64,000 nucleotides of DNA, taken from Pseudomonadales bacterium. Its GTDB lineage: Bacteria; Pseudomonadota; Gammaproteobacteria; Pseudomonadales; Ketobacteraceae. The stretch spans positions 80,638 to 144,637 of the forward strand of contig JAGUVW010000068.1 in the NCBI GenBank assembly GCA_020062665.1. Reading direction: 5' to 3'. How positions within the stretch are numbered: position 1 is the stretch's first letter; the number at the start of each line of letters is the position of its first letter. Shown piece by piece: positions 1-8,465 of the stretch. Position numbers and translations under genes: made by a program. The notes below the pieces were generated by a model. The model worked only from the letters and a program-made list of their open reading frames with translations, ran no database searches and was not told where the DNA came from.

Positions 1-101
1 TCGTACTTGCAGGTAAGGCCGCCTTTTTTCAACTGCCTGACCAGCAACAGCGCGTCATCTTCCGAATCATCGGCGATGAGCACTTTCAGCAGTCTGTCCA
101 C
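1..101 (-). CDS. Response regulator receiver protein, N-terminal fragment
   Basis: Only the first 33 codons lie in the window. The gene starts with GTG at 101, preceded by AGGGAGAA at good spacing, and reads LIADDSEDDA near its start, the acidic-pair beginning of a CheY-like receiver domain. It follows the complete receiver gene at 130-570 by 28 bases on the same strand, so the two are probably co-transcribed. Whether an output domain follows cannot be seen. Family call is good; function is unknown. Confidence 0.75.
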   Translation of the reverse strand, partial: MDRLLKVLIADDSEDDALLLVRQLKKGGLTCKY

Positions 102-129
102 AGATTTCTCCCTGATCTTCGGTTTCAGA

Positions 130-570
130 TCAGTATAGAGCGGGAACCCGGTTAACACCTAACCAGTACTGGCCGAGCAACTTCACCTGCTCGACGAATT
201 CGTTGAAGTCCACCGGTTTGTTGATGTAGCTGTTGGCGCCGTTGTCGTACCCGTCCAGCAAGTCCTGCACTTCGTCGGACGAGGTCAGCAGCACCACCGG
301 CACCCGGCTGGTACGCTCGTCGTTGCGAATACTGCGCAGCACTTCGATGCCATTGAGCTTGGGGAGTTTGAGATCGAGGAAAATCACCTTGGGTTGCTGT
401 TTGACATCGCGACCGGCATAGCGGCCATTGCCAAACACATACTCCAGGGCTTCTTCACCGTCGCGAGCAACCACGACGGTATTGGGAACAGCGGTTTTTT
501 TCAGGGCTCGCAGCGCCAACAGCTCGTCGTCGGCATTATCTTCGACTAATAAAATGGTCATATTTTCCAT
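130..570 (-). CDS. CheY-like single-domain response regulator
   Basis: A 146-residue protein made only of a receiver domain, with no output domain. Visible landmarks are the acidic pair E10-D11, the phospho-acceptor Asp66 in FLDLKLP, the switch residues in LLTSS and the conserved Lys in NKPVDF. The long loop before beta-3 (GNGRYAGRDVKQQP) is typical of Rcp1-type receivers that partner phytochrome-like kinases. It lies downstream of the histidine kinase at 697-2124 on the same strand, its likely phosphodonor. Output probably runs through protein contact or phosphotransfer; the target is unknown. An inner start at the second Met (MTILL) is possible. Confidence 0.9.
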   Translation of the reverse strand: MENMTILLVEDNADDELLALRALKKTAVPNTVVVARDGEEALEYVFGNGRYAGRDVKQQPKVIFLDLKLPKLNGIEVLRSIRNDERTSRVPVVLLTSSDEVQDLLDGYDNGANSYINKPVDFNEFVEQVKLLGQYWLGVNRVPALY

Positions 571-696
571 TCTTCTATATTCCGCGGGGATATATTCAGT
601 CTTAACAGCGAGCTAGACCACGTTAAATCCGCAGTCAGTAAAGGTCAACCAATACGAAATGGTATTTTGCACACTTTATGATCAACCGAAGCGCGA

Positions 697-2124
697 CTAT
701 GCCAGGGTGAAAAAGAAGGTCGCACCCGCTCCCAGTTCGCTCTCGGCCCAGATTTCACCACCGTGGCGATGGATGACTCGTGCCACTGTGGCCAGGCCCA
801 CACCGGTGCCTTCGAATTCTTCCTTGCTGTGCAGCCGCTGGAATGCACCGAACAGTTTGTCGGCGTAACGCATGTCGAAACCGGCGCCGTTATCCTGCAC
901 GAAGAAAATCCCGTCGCGACAGCCGATCCGGATCATCGCCATCGCCTGCTTGGAGCTGTACTTCCACGCGTTTTCGATCAGGTTGGTCAGCGCGATGCGG
1001 ATCAGTTTGGCATCGCACTGAGCCACCATGTTGTCCTGGATGGTGATGTCCACGTTACGCTGGGGATCGCCATCACGCAGTTCGCGCACGATCTCCTGCG
1101 CCATGGCGGATATGTCGGTTTGCTCCGGCTGCAACTCCTGACGCGTCACCCGCGACAGCCGCAACAGATTGTCGATCAGCACGCCCATGCGCTGGCTGGC
1201 CGCCCGCACCCGATCCAGATAACCACGCCCCACATCATCCAGTTGATCGCTGTACTCCTCCAGCAGCGCCTGACTGAAACCGTCGATAGCCCGCAACGGC
1301 GAACGCAGATCGTGGGAGACGGAATAACTGAACGCCTCCAGCTCCCGGTTGGCAGCGCGCAATTCCGCTGTGCGCTCGCCGACGATGATTTCCAGCTGGG
1401 TTTTATTGCGCTTGAGTTCGTTGTCGCGCTGCTCAATCACATGCAGCATCTGGTTGAAGGCATCCACCGTCTGGCCGATTTCATCGTCTCCGAGTTTCTC
1501 GGCCCGCAGGGAATAGTCTTTCTGCCGGGCAATGCGGCTGGCCGTTTCCGCCAGGTGCGTGATGGAACGGGTGATCACCTGCTGCAGCCACAACGCCACC
1601 AGCAACGACACCACGGAAATCACCGCCAGCGCTGTCAGCATCATGTAGATGTAGCGCCGCATGTGCTGATCGACATAATCCAGGTTGGCGCGAATGTACA
1701 GGGTGCCCAGCGTCTGCTCATCCGTGTTCAGCGTGCGCTTGAAGTGGTAGAAGGAATTTTCGAAACCAGCTTCTGCCACGCCTGCCGCAGCCGGACAGCT
1801 GTAGTGACGCTGCTCACCGGGATAGGACTGCACCCGCAACGCGCCATCGGCGCCAAAAATGCAGACGATCTGGATCGTGCTGTCGAAGCGCAGACTGTTG
1901 GCAATTTCCTGCTGGGTCACCGGATCATCGAACAGCAGCGCGGTGGTCAGTTGCGACGCCGCCACCTTCGCCACCATCTGCACTTCGCGCTCCAGCTGTT
2001 CACGCATGTGCACCCGTTCATAGGTCACGAAGAACAGCCCGATCAGCACCACGCCGCTGGCGATGGTGAGCAGCATCATCAACATGAGTTTGCGTTTGAA
2101 GGACAGGCGCGACCAGAACATCAC
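697..2124 (-). CDS. Membrane sensor histidine kinase (periplasmic sensor, HAMP, HisKA, HATPase)
   Basis: 475 residues. TM1 is at about 12-33, a periplasmic CHASE8-like sensor region at about 38-155, TM2 at about 157-180, HAMP at 181-235, a coiled coil to about 265, then a HisKA domain with phospho-acceptor His271 in SVSHDLRSPL. The ATPase domain has N box NLIENAWKYS, G1 box DNGAGF and G2 box GTGVGL. The HisKA type (SHDLRSPLRAI) is the phytochrome-like class that usually works with small receivers, matching the receiver gene just downstream. Its start overlaps the stop of the YfiR-like gene by four bases (ATGA), implying translational coupling. The signal sensed is unknown. Confidence 0.9.
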   Translation of the reverse strand: MMFWSRLSFKRKLMLMMLLTIASGVVLIGLFFVTYERVHMREQLEREVQMVAKVAASQLTTALLFDDPVTQQEIANSLRFDSTIQIVCIFGADGALRVQSYPGEQRHYSCPAAAGVAEAGFENSFYHFKRTLNTDEQTLGTLYIRANLDYVDQHMRRYIYMMLTALAVISVVSLLVALWLQQVITRSITHLAETASRIARQKDYSLRAEKLGDDEIGQTVDAFNQMLHVIEQRDNELKRNKTQLEIIVGERTAELRAANRELEAFSYSVSHDLRSPLRAIDGFSQALLEEYSDQLDDVGRGYLDRVRAASQRMGVLIDNLLRLSRVTRQELQPEQTDISAMAQEIVRELRDGDPQRNVDITIQDNMVAQCDAKLIRIALTNLIENAWKYSSKQAMAMIRIGCRDGIFFVQDNGAGFDMRYADKLFGAFQRLHSKEEFEGTGVGLATVARVIHRHGGEIWAESELGAGATFFFTLA

Positions 2125-2675
2125 ATCACCTGCCTGGCCAGATGCAACAGCTTGGAACTGATGTCGAGCCCGCTGCCTTTGATGCGCTGCAGGTTGACAT
2201 CGAAGCGGATGCGATTGTTTTCGGACAGCAACTGGATGCCGCCCCCGTCGGTGGCAAAGCCGTCTTCATCAGCGATGGTCAGCACCGGTTTATCCGCGAT
2301 GCCCGCCAGCAACTGCGAAGTCGTCTCGTCGGGCACCAGATACAGGATGTGACAGCGACCCAGCTCGGCGGAAGACTTGGGCTGCACCACCCGCAGATAG
2401 AAGTTGCGCACTTTGCGCCCTTCCAGCTGGAACACATAGTCGCCAAAGGGATTGCCGTTGAACAGGCACAGACGCAGATCGCCGCCCTCCTGCTCCATGG
2501 CCGCCGGCCAGGTGATGAACTTGGTGAAGTTGAAGATGAAGGCCGCCTTGATCTGGTAGGCATCCTCACCACGGGCCAGCGCCACCGGCAAGGCCAGCAA
2601 CAGGCACAGCACCGCCAGACGCCATCCCCCGGCGCGCCCCGCTCCCTGTGCTGACTGAACCCCTGTCCGATCCAC
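2121..2675 (-). CDS. YfiR-family (DUF4154) periplasmic protein
   Basis: 184 residues with an N-terminal signal peptide (AVLCLLLALPVALARG, about 19-34) followed by the YfiR hallmark YQIKAAFIFNFTKFITWP and later the LCLFNGNPFG and CHILYLVPDE segments. In Pseudomonas, YfiR is a periplasmic repressor of the diguanylate cyclase YfiN. Here the immediate partner is a histidine kinase in a four-base overlapping operon, so I infer that this protein modulates or feeds the kinase's periplasmic sensor domain instead. Family assignment is strong; partner assignment is inference from gene order. Confidence 0.88.
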   Translation of the reverse strand: MDRTGVQSAQGAGRAGGWRLAVLCLLLALPVALARGEDAYQIKAAFIFNFTKFITWPAAMEQEGGDLRLCLFNGNPFGDYVFQLEGRKVRNFYLRVVQPKSSAELGRCHILYLVPDETTSQLLAGIADKPVLTIADEDGFATDGGGIQLLSENNRIRFDVNLQRIKGSGLDISSKLLHLARQVM

Positions 2676-2826
2676 CCTAAGAAAATTCCTTTATGCCGAT
2701 GAAATCACTATAGCCCAAATACCTGTGCGCAACTGCGCGGCACCGCACCGGATTAGGTTGCGGCCTCTAACGAATCCCACTAATGTCCCCGCCCGGAACT
2801 CCCCCGCTGAAAACCTCAGGTGCCCC

Positions 2827-3126
2827 ATGAAGAATGTAGAACGCTATGCGGAACTGGCTCTGCGCCAACTGGATAATGCCGGATATTACTTAAGCCGTTA
2901 CGGCATCAGTGACAAGGTCAACCGTCACAACCTGATCGCGCTGGCGATGACAAGTCGGGAACGCATCAAAGGTGAATTGTCACGCCTGGAACTCCGGCTC
3001 GCCCTGCAGCGCAAGCAACTGCAGCAACAGGTGGACCGCCTGAGCGAAACGGCCGATCACCTGATCGAGCAGGCCCCTGCACCGGTCGCCGCCCGCCTGC
3101 TGAAAGCCAAGGCCCGCATTATCTGA
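2827..3126 (+). CDS. Small helical protein of unknown function
   Basis: 99 residues, starting at the ATG at 2827 (MKNVERYAELALRQLDN) preceded by a CAGGTG ribosome site. The protein is almost wholly helical and charged, with a coiled-coil-like stretch (RLELRLALQRKQLQQQVDRL, about 56-75). There is no signal peptide and no membrane segment. It ends four bases before the convergent HDOD gene. I do not recognise a family; phasin-like or cytoplasmic scaffold roles are possible but unsupported. An upstream in-frame extension to 2725 exists but has no comparable ribosome site. Confidence 0.65.
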   Translation: MKNVERYAELALRQLDNAGYYLSRYGISDKVNRHNLIALAMTSRERIKGELSRLELRLALQRKQLQQQVDRLSETADHLIEQAPAPVAARLLKAKARII

Positions 3127-3130
3127 TCCG

Positions 3131-4573
3131 TCAGGGACGCTTGCCGTCGGCCGCCAGCAGCTGGAACGCGATGTTGGCATGTTCGCAGAAATGGCGGAAG
3201 CTGAGGAATTCCGGCTCCGCCAGCGGCGCGCTGCCGGCAACCCGATCTGCATAGATCACACCGCGGACCTGTCCCTGCACCCGCACCGGCGCCAGCATGC
3301 ACTCGTTGCCGCCCAGCACCGCCTGGATTTCGGGCCCCAGTAACGGGCCCAGATGCAGGCGCATGCGCCGGTCCACCCACAGCGGCTCATTCAGCGCCAT
3401 CACGTGGGTGAAGATGTTTTCCTGTCCGCCCAGCATGAACTGGAATTTCTGCTGCCACTGATCCCGCTCCTTGCCAAGCACAAACCGCGCCGCCAGCCGG
3501 GACTGCTTGGCATCCGCCATGACCAGCACCACGTGATCCATCTTCAGGCCGCGATAAACACCTTCCAATACGGCGCCCAGCACCAGATTCAAGTCCGCGC
3601 GCTCTGCCAGCAACGTGGTGAGTTCCCGCAGAATGCTCAACTGCAGTTGCAGCTGCTGATCGACCGGGGCAGCGGCCACCGGCTGGGCGGCGGTCTCGCC
3701 GGGCGCCGGCGGAATGAAACGACTGGTGTTGGTGATGCCGAATTCTTCCATCACCCGGGCCGCCTTCTGCGCGTTCTGGAACACCAGCCGCGTCACCCAC
3801 TCCTGGGGCTTTTCCACCATCTGGGCAATGCCGTGCAACACCTTGCCGGTGTCGGGATGATCCCAGCCCCGACTCACCGCGTCCGCCAGGCGATAGGCAT
3901 ACTCCACGTCGCGCAGGCTGCGATCCCGGTTGTTGCGGGCGGTGAGCGCGGTGGCCAGCAAGGTGCTCAGTTGCCAGTCCCGCGTCAGCGCCACCGTCAG
4001 ATCGCGCAAGGTAAACCCCAGCACCCGCCGCTCGGCCTCGTCCCGATCACTGCAGTTGTGGTATTGCCAGTCCAGCGCGTCGTCCTTGCCGTAGGGGAAA
4101 CACCAGAACGCCACCGCGCCGATGCGATACAGCAGCGCAGCGATGAACAGCTCCTCGGTATTGCCCAGCTTCATTTCGTCGGCGATTTCCTTGGCCTGCA
4201 CGGCGGCGTGAAATGAGCGCACCAGTTCCGCCAGCGCATTGTCGTGGCGGGAGCCGGACAGCATGGTTTCCACCAGACTGATGGACAGGGCAAGGTTGCG
4301 CACCGTGTTGAAACCCAGGATCACAATGGCCCGGCTGACCGTGCTGATGCGCACACCGCCGGGGTTGTAGTACACGCTGTTGGCCATCCGCAGCAGACGG
4401 GCCGTCATGGCGTTGTCGCGCAGGATCACCTGCGCCAGCTCGTTGGCCGGGGTGTTGTCGCTGGCGGAAATGGAGGCAATGGTGCGGGCGGTATGGGCGA
4501 ACAGGGGAAACTCTTCCTCCCCAAGGCGCCGAACCCAGGCTTCCAGTGTGGCGGGCGCGCTGACATGGGGCAT
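3131..4573 (-). CDS. HDOD domain protein with C-terminal GAF domain
   Basis: 480 residues. The N-terminal half (about 20-260) is an HDOD domain: FPLFAHTARTIASI, the ILRDNAMTARLLRMANSVYYN helix and AIVILGFNTVRNLALS are typical. HDOD domains resemble HD phosphohydrolases but normally lack the metal-binding residues and act in signalling. A poorly conserved linker (about 275-310, rich in Pro and Ala) leads to a GAF-like domain (about 315-475; MLAPVRVQGQVRGVIYADR). It is a cytoplasmic signalling protein, with ligand and partner unknown. It is convergent with the small helical gene and divergent from the 41-residue membrane protein. Confidence 0.85.
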   Translation of the reverse strand: MPHVSAPATLEAWVRRLGEEEFPLFAHTARTIASISASDNTPANELAQVILRDNAMTARLLRMANSVYYNPGGVRISTVSRAIVILGFNTVRNLALSISLVETMLSGSRHDNALAELVRSFHAAVQAKEIADEMKLGNTEELFIAALLYRIGAVAFWCFPYGKDDALDWQYHNCSDRDEAERRVLGFTLRDLTVALTRDWQLSTLLATALTARNNRDRSLRDVEYAYRLADAVSRGWDHPDTGKVLHGIAQMVEKPQEWVTRLVFQNAQKAARVMEEFGITNTSRFIPPAPGETAAQPVAAAPVDQQLQLQLSILRELTTLLAERADLNLVLGAVLEGVYRGLKMDHVVLVMADAKQSRLAARFVLGKERDQWQQKFQFMLGGQENIFTHVMALNEPLWVDRRMRLHLGPLLGPEIQAVLGGNECMLAPVRVQGQVRGVIYADRVAGSAPLAEPEFLSFRHFCEHANIAFQLLAADGKRP

Positions 4574-4715
4574 AGTGGACGTTCCTCCCGGCTTTCAGAC
4601 AGTCTAGTCCATTCTCCTAGGAACGAACCGATCTAAAGAACCGACCAGTCAGACTGTGTGGTTACATGGGGTGATTTAGCCCCATCACTCGATTAACCTC
4701 GATAAACGTCGGGCA

Positions 4716-4729
4716 TTGACCCCGATCAA
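4716..4729. promoter_or_regulatory. FNR/Anr-like box
   Basis: The sequence TTGAC-CCCG-ATCAA matches the FNR/Anr consensus TTGAT-N4-ATCAA at nine of ten defined positions. It lies between the divergent HDOD gene and the 41-residue membrane protein, centred about 49 bases before the latter's ATG. That is a little too close for a standard class II activator arrangement, because the implied transcript start would fall in the ribosome site. It may be a repressor site or chance. Confidence 0.35.
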
Positions 4730-4771
4730 TACATCACTAACAACACGTCAAAAAAGATGCGAGGGAACACC

Positions 4772-4897
4772 ATGTACATCGATGAAACCGTGATCGCCGG
4801 CCTGCTGGCGGTATTGGGTACGCTGGGTGTAGGCGGCTACGTGCTGTACTACATGCTGCATGACATGAAGATGAAAACCAAAGGCAAGGCCCACTGA
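4772..4897 (+). CDS. 41-residue single-pass membrane protein
   Basis: Short gene with a clear ribosome site (GAGGGAAC, then ATG at 4772) and a strong hairpin after the stop. It encodes 41 residues: a short acidic start (MYIDET), one hydrophobic segment at about 7-29 (VIAGLLAVLGTLGVGGYVLY) and a basic tail ending MKMKTKGKAH, so the predicted topology is C-terminus in the cytoplasm. It resembles very small inner-membrane proteins such as the DUF3149 group in size and layout, but I cannot confirm membership. Such proteins often tune respiratory oxidases or other membrane complexes; the FNR-like box upstream fits but does not prove this. Confidence 0.75.
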   Translation: MYIDETVIAGLLAVLGTLGVGGYVLYYMLHDMKMKTKGKAH

Positions 4898-4906
4898 TTC
4901 ACTCCT

Positions 4907-4933
4907 GGCAGTGCACCCGCTGCACTGCCTTTT
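4907..4933 (+). terminator. Rho-independent terminator
   Basis: A perfect 9-bp stem (GGCAGTGCA / TGCACTGCC) with a five-base loop is followed by TTTT. It sits ten bases after the stop of the 41-residue membrane protein and supports that gene as a discrete short transcript. Confidence 0.8.
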
Positions 4934-4953
4934 AACCCTCCCCCGCCGGCCAC

Positions 4954-6177
4954 TCACCCGGCAAAGCCGATATCGTCCAGAAACTGCCGCACGTCCTTCA
5001 GATAGCGCCCCTGATCCAGATGCAGGATGTGATTGCCGGGAAACCAGTGAATCGACGGCCGTTCCCAGTGATCCCACAGCAAGCGCGCATGCTTGGGCGG
5101 CGCAAAACGATCGCCGGCGCCCCCGATGATCATCAGACGCTGGCGGGGAATTTTTACCTTGTAGGTGAGCGGACAGTGCACCGCCATGATGTGGCGCGCC
5201 TCCTTGATGGAGATGCCGCTCAGACGCAACGCCGTCTTGATCACCGCGCTGGCGGGGAACCATTGCAGGATCAGATCGAACAGACTCACCACCGGCACAT
5301 TGGGAATGCTGAAATGCAGCCGCTCATCCACCGCTGCCAGCAACGCACTGGTATAGCCGCCCAAACTGATGCCGGTCACGCCGACACGGGGCACACCGCG
5401 CTGCTCGAGATAATTGAGAAAAAGGCGGAAGTCATACACCGAGTGCGCCACGGTTTCGCTGATATGGGAAATGCCGTTGGCGAAATAGCCGTGACCACTG
5501 AACGGCGACAGCGGGCCCTGCCGCGCACCATGGAACGGCAGGGTGTAGAGCAGAATGTCGTAGCCCATCTTGTAGAACCACGGCAGCCCCAAAAACAGGC
5601 TGTTCACCCAATAGGGATCGGCCATGAAACCATGCACCACGCAAATGGTGGGGCGCGGGCCGTTGTCGTGGGTCCAGTACTGGGCCACGGCGCGACGATT
5701 GGCACGGTTCTTCAGATAGCGGTCATGCAGACGCGGATTCACCGGCTGGAAAGGGCTGTCGAAACTGAGCATCCGGCACTGGCCGTCGGCAGGGCGAAAG
5801 TGCACCAGACCCGGCCGGCCTTCCTTCATTTCGACCTTCACATTGGGAAAGCGGAAAAAACGCGCACTGTCATGACTGCTGGCCAGCTCCCGATAAAGCG
5901 CGCCGTCTTCCAGATCCTGCTTCAGCCGCAACGGATTGGCCGACAGCGGCAGCGCCAGTACCGACACCAGCGTCGCCACCGCCGTGCGACTCACCAGATC
6001 GACCGCGGCCGTTCCATCCACCAGCAGCTGGGTGAACAGATCCAGTTCGAAATCATCGGGAAATTTATGAAAGCTGGATTCGAGATTTTCCCACCAGGGC
6101 TGCTCGGGCATGATGCGGCGGGAATGGCCATAGGTTTCGTTGGCGACCCGGGACACGGTGGAATAGGCAGATTCCAT
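4954..6177 (-). CDS. Alpha/beta hydrolase
   Basis: 407 residues counted from ATG at 6177, chosen because AAGAAGG sits six bases upstream; a TTG start at 6219 is less likely. The C-terminal half is an alpha/beta hydrolase: oxyanion-side VVHGFM (181-186), nucleophile Ser271 in GISLGG, Asp356 in GAGDRFAPP and His383 in GNHILHLD. The N-terminal 170 residues are less familiar. There is no signal peptide. A cytoplasmic esterase, lipase or thioesterase is likely; the substrate is unknown. The gene is separated from the upstream M48 gene by a perfect inverted repeat. Confidence 0.82.
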   Translation of the reverse strand: MESAYSTVSRVANETYGHSRRIMPEQPWWENLESSFHKFPDDFELDLFTQLLVDGTAAVDLVSRTAVATLVSVLALPLSANPLRLKQDLEDGALYRELASSHDSARFFRFPNVKVEMKEGRPGLVHFRPADGQCRMLSFDSPFQPVNPRLHDRYLKNRANRRAVAQYWTHDNGPRPTICVVHGFMADPYWVNSLFLGLPWFYKMGYDILLYTLPFHGARQGPLSPFSGHGYFANGISHISETVAHSVYDFRLFLNYLEQRGVPRVGVTGISLGGYTSALLAAVDERLHFSIPNVPVVSLFDLILQWFPASAVIKTALRLSGISIKEARHIMAVHCPLTYKVKIPRQRLMIIGGAGDRFAPPKHARLLWDHWERPSIHWFPGNHILHLDQGRYLKDVRQFLDDIGFAG

Positions 6178-6219
6178 GACGAACCTTCTTGGGTAGGTCT
6201 TTGGAATCAGTATAGACAA

Positions 6220-6252
6220 GGCTGAACAGGCGGGCGTCGCAGCTGTTCAGCC
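6220..6252 (-). terminator. Inverted repeat, possible terminator of the M48 protease gene
   Basis: Perfect 10-bp arms GGCTGAACAG / CTGTTCAGCC with a 13-base loop lie between the stop of the M48 gene (6270) and the start of the hydrolase gene. The downstream minus-strand sequence has only a weak T-rich run (TTGTCT), so termination is plausible but not certain. Confidence 0.45.
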
Positions 6253-6269
6253 GAGGTCAGTGGCCGCGG

Positions 6270-7025
6270 TTATTTCTTGCCGGCAATGGCCGCTTCGATA
6301 TTCTTGACGCGCTTGGGATTGGAGGGATGCGAACTGAGGAAGCCACCGCCGCTGCCGTACTTGGCCTGCAGGGTTTCGATGGCCCGTTTCATGGCGTAGG
6401 GATCCTGGCCCACCTTGCGCAGCATTTTCACCGCGTATTCATCCGACTCCAGCTCATCCTTCTGCGAAAACTGGGCCGAGACCGCCGCCTGCCCCAGCTG
6501 CCCCAGCTGGCCCGCTGTCAGCTCACCAATGATGCCGCCGGTGGAAACGACGCCGGCAAACACCGAATCCGTCAACAGCTTGGACTGCATCTGGCGATAG
6601 CTGTGCTTGAGTTTGACATGGCCAATCTCGTGACCGATGACCGCCAGCACCTGGTCGTCGGGCATGGCATCCATCAGGCCGGAAAACACCCGCACCGTGC
6701 CGTCTGCCATCGCGAACGCATTCACCTCGTTCTCCAGATAGACTTTGAAATTCAGTTTCAGGCCGTCGTAACCCTGCACGCCACTCACCAGATTGGCCAG
6801 GCGGCGGCTGTAAGGATTGCTGGCATCAGCCACGCGGTACTTGCTGTCCAGTTCCACCGCAGCCAGTGACGCGGTCTGCTTCACGCTGTTTTCATCCAGG
6901 GTGACCGCCTGCACCACGCCCGCACCCACCACCATGGCCTTGGACGCATCGAAACTGCCATCGGCGGCACAGCCCCCCAGCATCACACTGCCCAGCAGTA
7001 CCATCAGTGACGAAACACGCTTCAT
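6270..7025 (-). CDS. M48-family metallopeptidase, lipoprotein (LoiP/YggG-like)
   Basis: 251 residues from ATG at 7025, which has an AAAGGAGT ribosome site. A lipoprotein signal ends LGGC with lipidated Cys19. The zinc site is HEIGH (His132, Glu133, His136) with the third ligand in KDELESDEYAV. Members of this family (LoiP/YggG, BepA) degrade or remodel misfolded outer-membrane proteins in the periplasm. It lies 35 bases downstream of the NhaD-type antiporter gene on the same strand and could be co-transcribed. Length and motifs are complete. Confidence 0.9.
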   Translation of the reverse strand: MKRVSSLMVLLGSVMLGGCAADGSFDASKAMVVGAGVVQAVTLDENSVKQTASLAAVELDSKYRVADASNPYSRRLANLVSGVQGYDGLKLNFKVYLENEVNAFAMADGTVRVFSGLMDAMPDDQVLAVIGHEIGHVKLKHSYRQMQSKLLTDSVFAGVVSTGGIIGELTAGQLGQLGQAAVSAQFSQKDELESDEYAVKMLRKVGQDPYAMKRAIETLQAKYGSGGGFLSSHPSNPKRVKNIEAAIAGKK

Positions 7026-7060
7026 ATTAATGACTCCTTTTGCATTATCTTGATCCCGGC

Positions 7061-8353
7061 TCAGTGACCCCAGCCCAGCACTTCGAACTGCAGATACCAG
7101 ACCCCCAGTGAACCGAGGAAGTTCACCAGAATCGCCGGCATGAATTTCATATGGACGCCGAAAGTGTACGTGCGATCCAGCGACATGGCCATGACGCCCG
7201 CAGCCGATCCCACCACAGTGAGGGAACCGCCGATACCCACCATCAGGGCATTCAGCGCCCACTGGCTGTTGCTGAGCGGCGGATTCGACATCAGCGCCGC
7301 CGCTTCCACCGGCACGTTATCCATCACGCCCGAGATGACGCCGAGGAATACGTTGACGCTGGTGGGCGACATGACGTCGAACATGCGGGAAATATAAGTC
7401 AGCCAGCCGACATGGTTCAAACAGGACACCGCCGTGATGATGCCGATGAAGAACAACAGCGCGTTCCACTCCACCTTCTGCAGCTGATCCTGCCAGGGCA
7501 GGTGAATGCCGCGATAGCGCAGGGCCCACGCCCAGATCACCACGAATCCCAGCGCCACCCCGATCGCAAATTCGATACCCACCTTGAGGAAGATATTGGC
7601 CAGCACCGCCATGACGATGGACAGAAACGCCACCGCCGTCAGGCTGGCGCCACCGGGTTTGAGATGCATGCGGGCGCCGCCGGTGTCCTTGAGCTTGTCC
7701 TGGCCGTTCAGCGGGCGCAGATACAGAAAATGCAGGGTGAAGGCAAACAGCAGCCAGCCGATCAGCGCCGACGGCACCAGCAGCAACAGGCCGAGCACAC
7801 TGATCTTGCCCGCCAGCACCACCATCAGCGAGGTGGACGTTCCCAGAAACCACACGCCGGAATTGGACGCCACCACGATATTGCACAGGGCGATGTGGGT
7901 GTAGCGTTCGTTGGCAGAGATGCTCTTGATCGACTTGCCGAAGATCATCGCCGTGGTGATGTTGTTGAGGAACGGCGACAGCAGCGCCGACAGCGCACCG
8001 GTGGCGTAGAACATGCCCCGTGCACCCAGCCCCTTGCTGAGCATCACCCCGTTCAGCGCCGTGAATACGTTCCGCTCGTTGAGCAGCTCCACGATCATCC
8101 ACATGAACGCCATGAAGGCAATCAGCCCGAACAGTTCTTCCTTTATATGGTTCTGCGCTTCAAGGAAATGGTCGAAACCCTTCGGGTCGGTAACGGCATA
8201 GTGCACCCCGATTACCAGCAGGCCAGACATCATGAACATGGCCGGCTTGAACTTGTCCATGTGCAACTGGGCTTCAAACACAATCAGCGTCATGCCGAAC
8301 AGAAAAATCACCAGCACCAGGATACCAGTGACGGATAGCGGCTCGATCAACAT
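7061..8353 (-). CDS. nhaD: NhaD-type sodium:proton antiporter
   Basis: 430 residues and strongly hydrophobic, with about eleven to twelve membrane segments. Landmarks of the NhaD/ArsB ion-transporter superfamily include the paired re-entrant regions around SPFLNNITTAMIFGKS and GVISGVMDNVPVEAAALMS. NhaD exchanges external protons for cytoplasmic Na+ or Li+ in halotolerant and marine proteobacteria. A citrate or arsenite transporter of the same superfamily is the main alternative. The gene follows the SUF regulator on the same strand and precedes the M48 protease by 35 bases. Confidence 0.75.
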   Translation of the reverse strand: MLIEPLSVTGILVLVIFLFGMTLIVFEAQLHMDKFKPAMFMMSGLLVIGVHYAVTDPKGFDHFLEAQNHIKEELFGLIAFMAFMWMIVELLNERNVFTALNGVMLSKGLGARGMFYATGALSALLSPFLNNITTAMIFGKSIKSISANERYTHIALCNIVVASNSGVWFLGTSTSLMVVLAGKISVLGLLLLVPSALIGWLLFAFTLHFLYLRPLNGQDKLKDTGGARMHLKPGGASLTAVAFLSIVMAVLANIFLKVGIEFAIGVALGFVVIWAWALRYRGIHLPWQDQLQKVEWNALLFFIGIITAVSCLNHVGWLTYISRMFDVMSPTSVNVFLGVISGVMDNVPVEAAALMSNPPLSNSQWALNALMVGIGGSLTVVGSAAGVMAMSLDRTYTFGVHMKFMPAILVNFLGSLGVWYLQFEVLGWGH

Positions 8354-8465
8354 GGGGGGAACTGCCTTGGATGAATATCCGGACGGATGGGAGGGAATCA
8401 GCGGGGCGGCATTCTAGCAAATCGCCCGTTTCCCTGGATACCGGATGTTTGTATTCGCTGTGTTA

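Noticed and set aside
6178..6219. Upstream TTG start for the alpha/beta hydrolase
   Set aside because: The ATG at 6177 has a proper AAGAAGG ribosome site; the extension lacks one.
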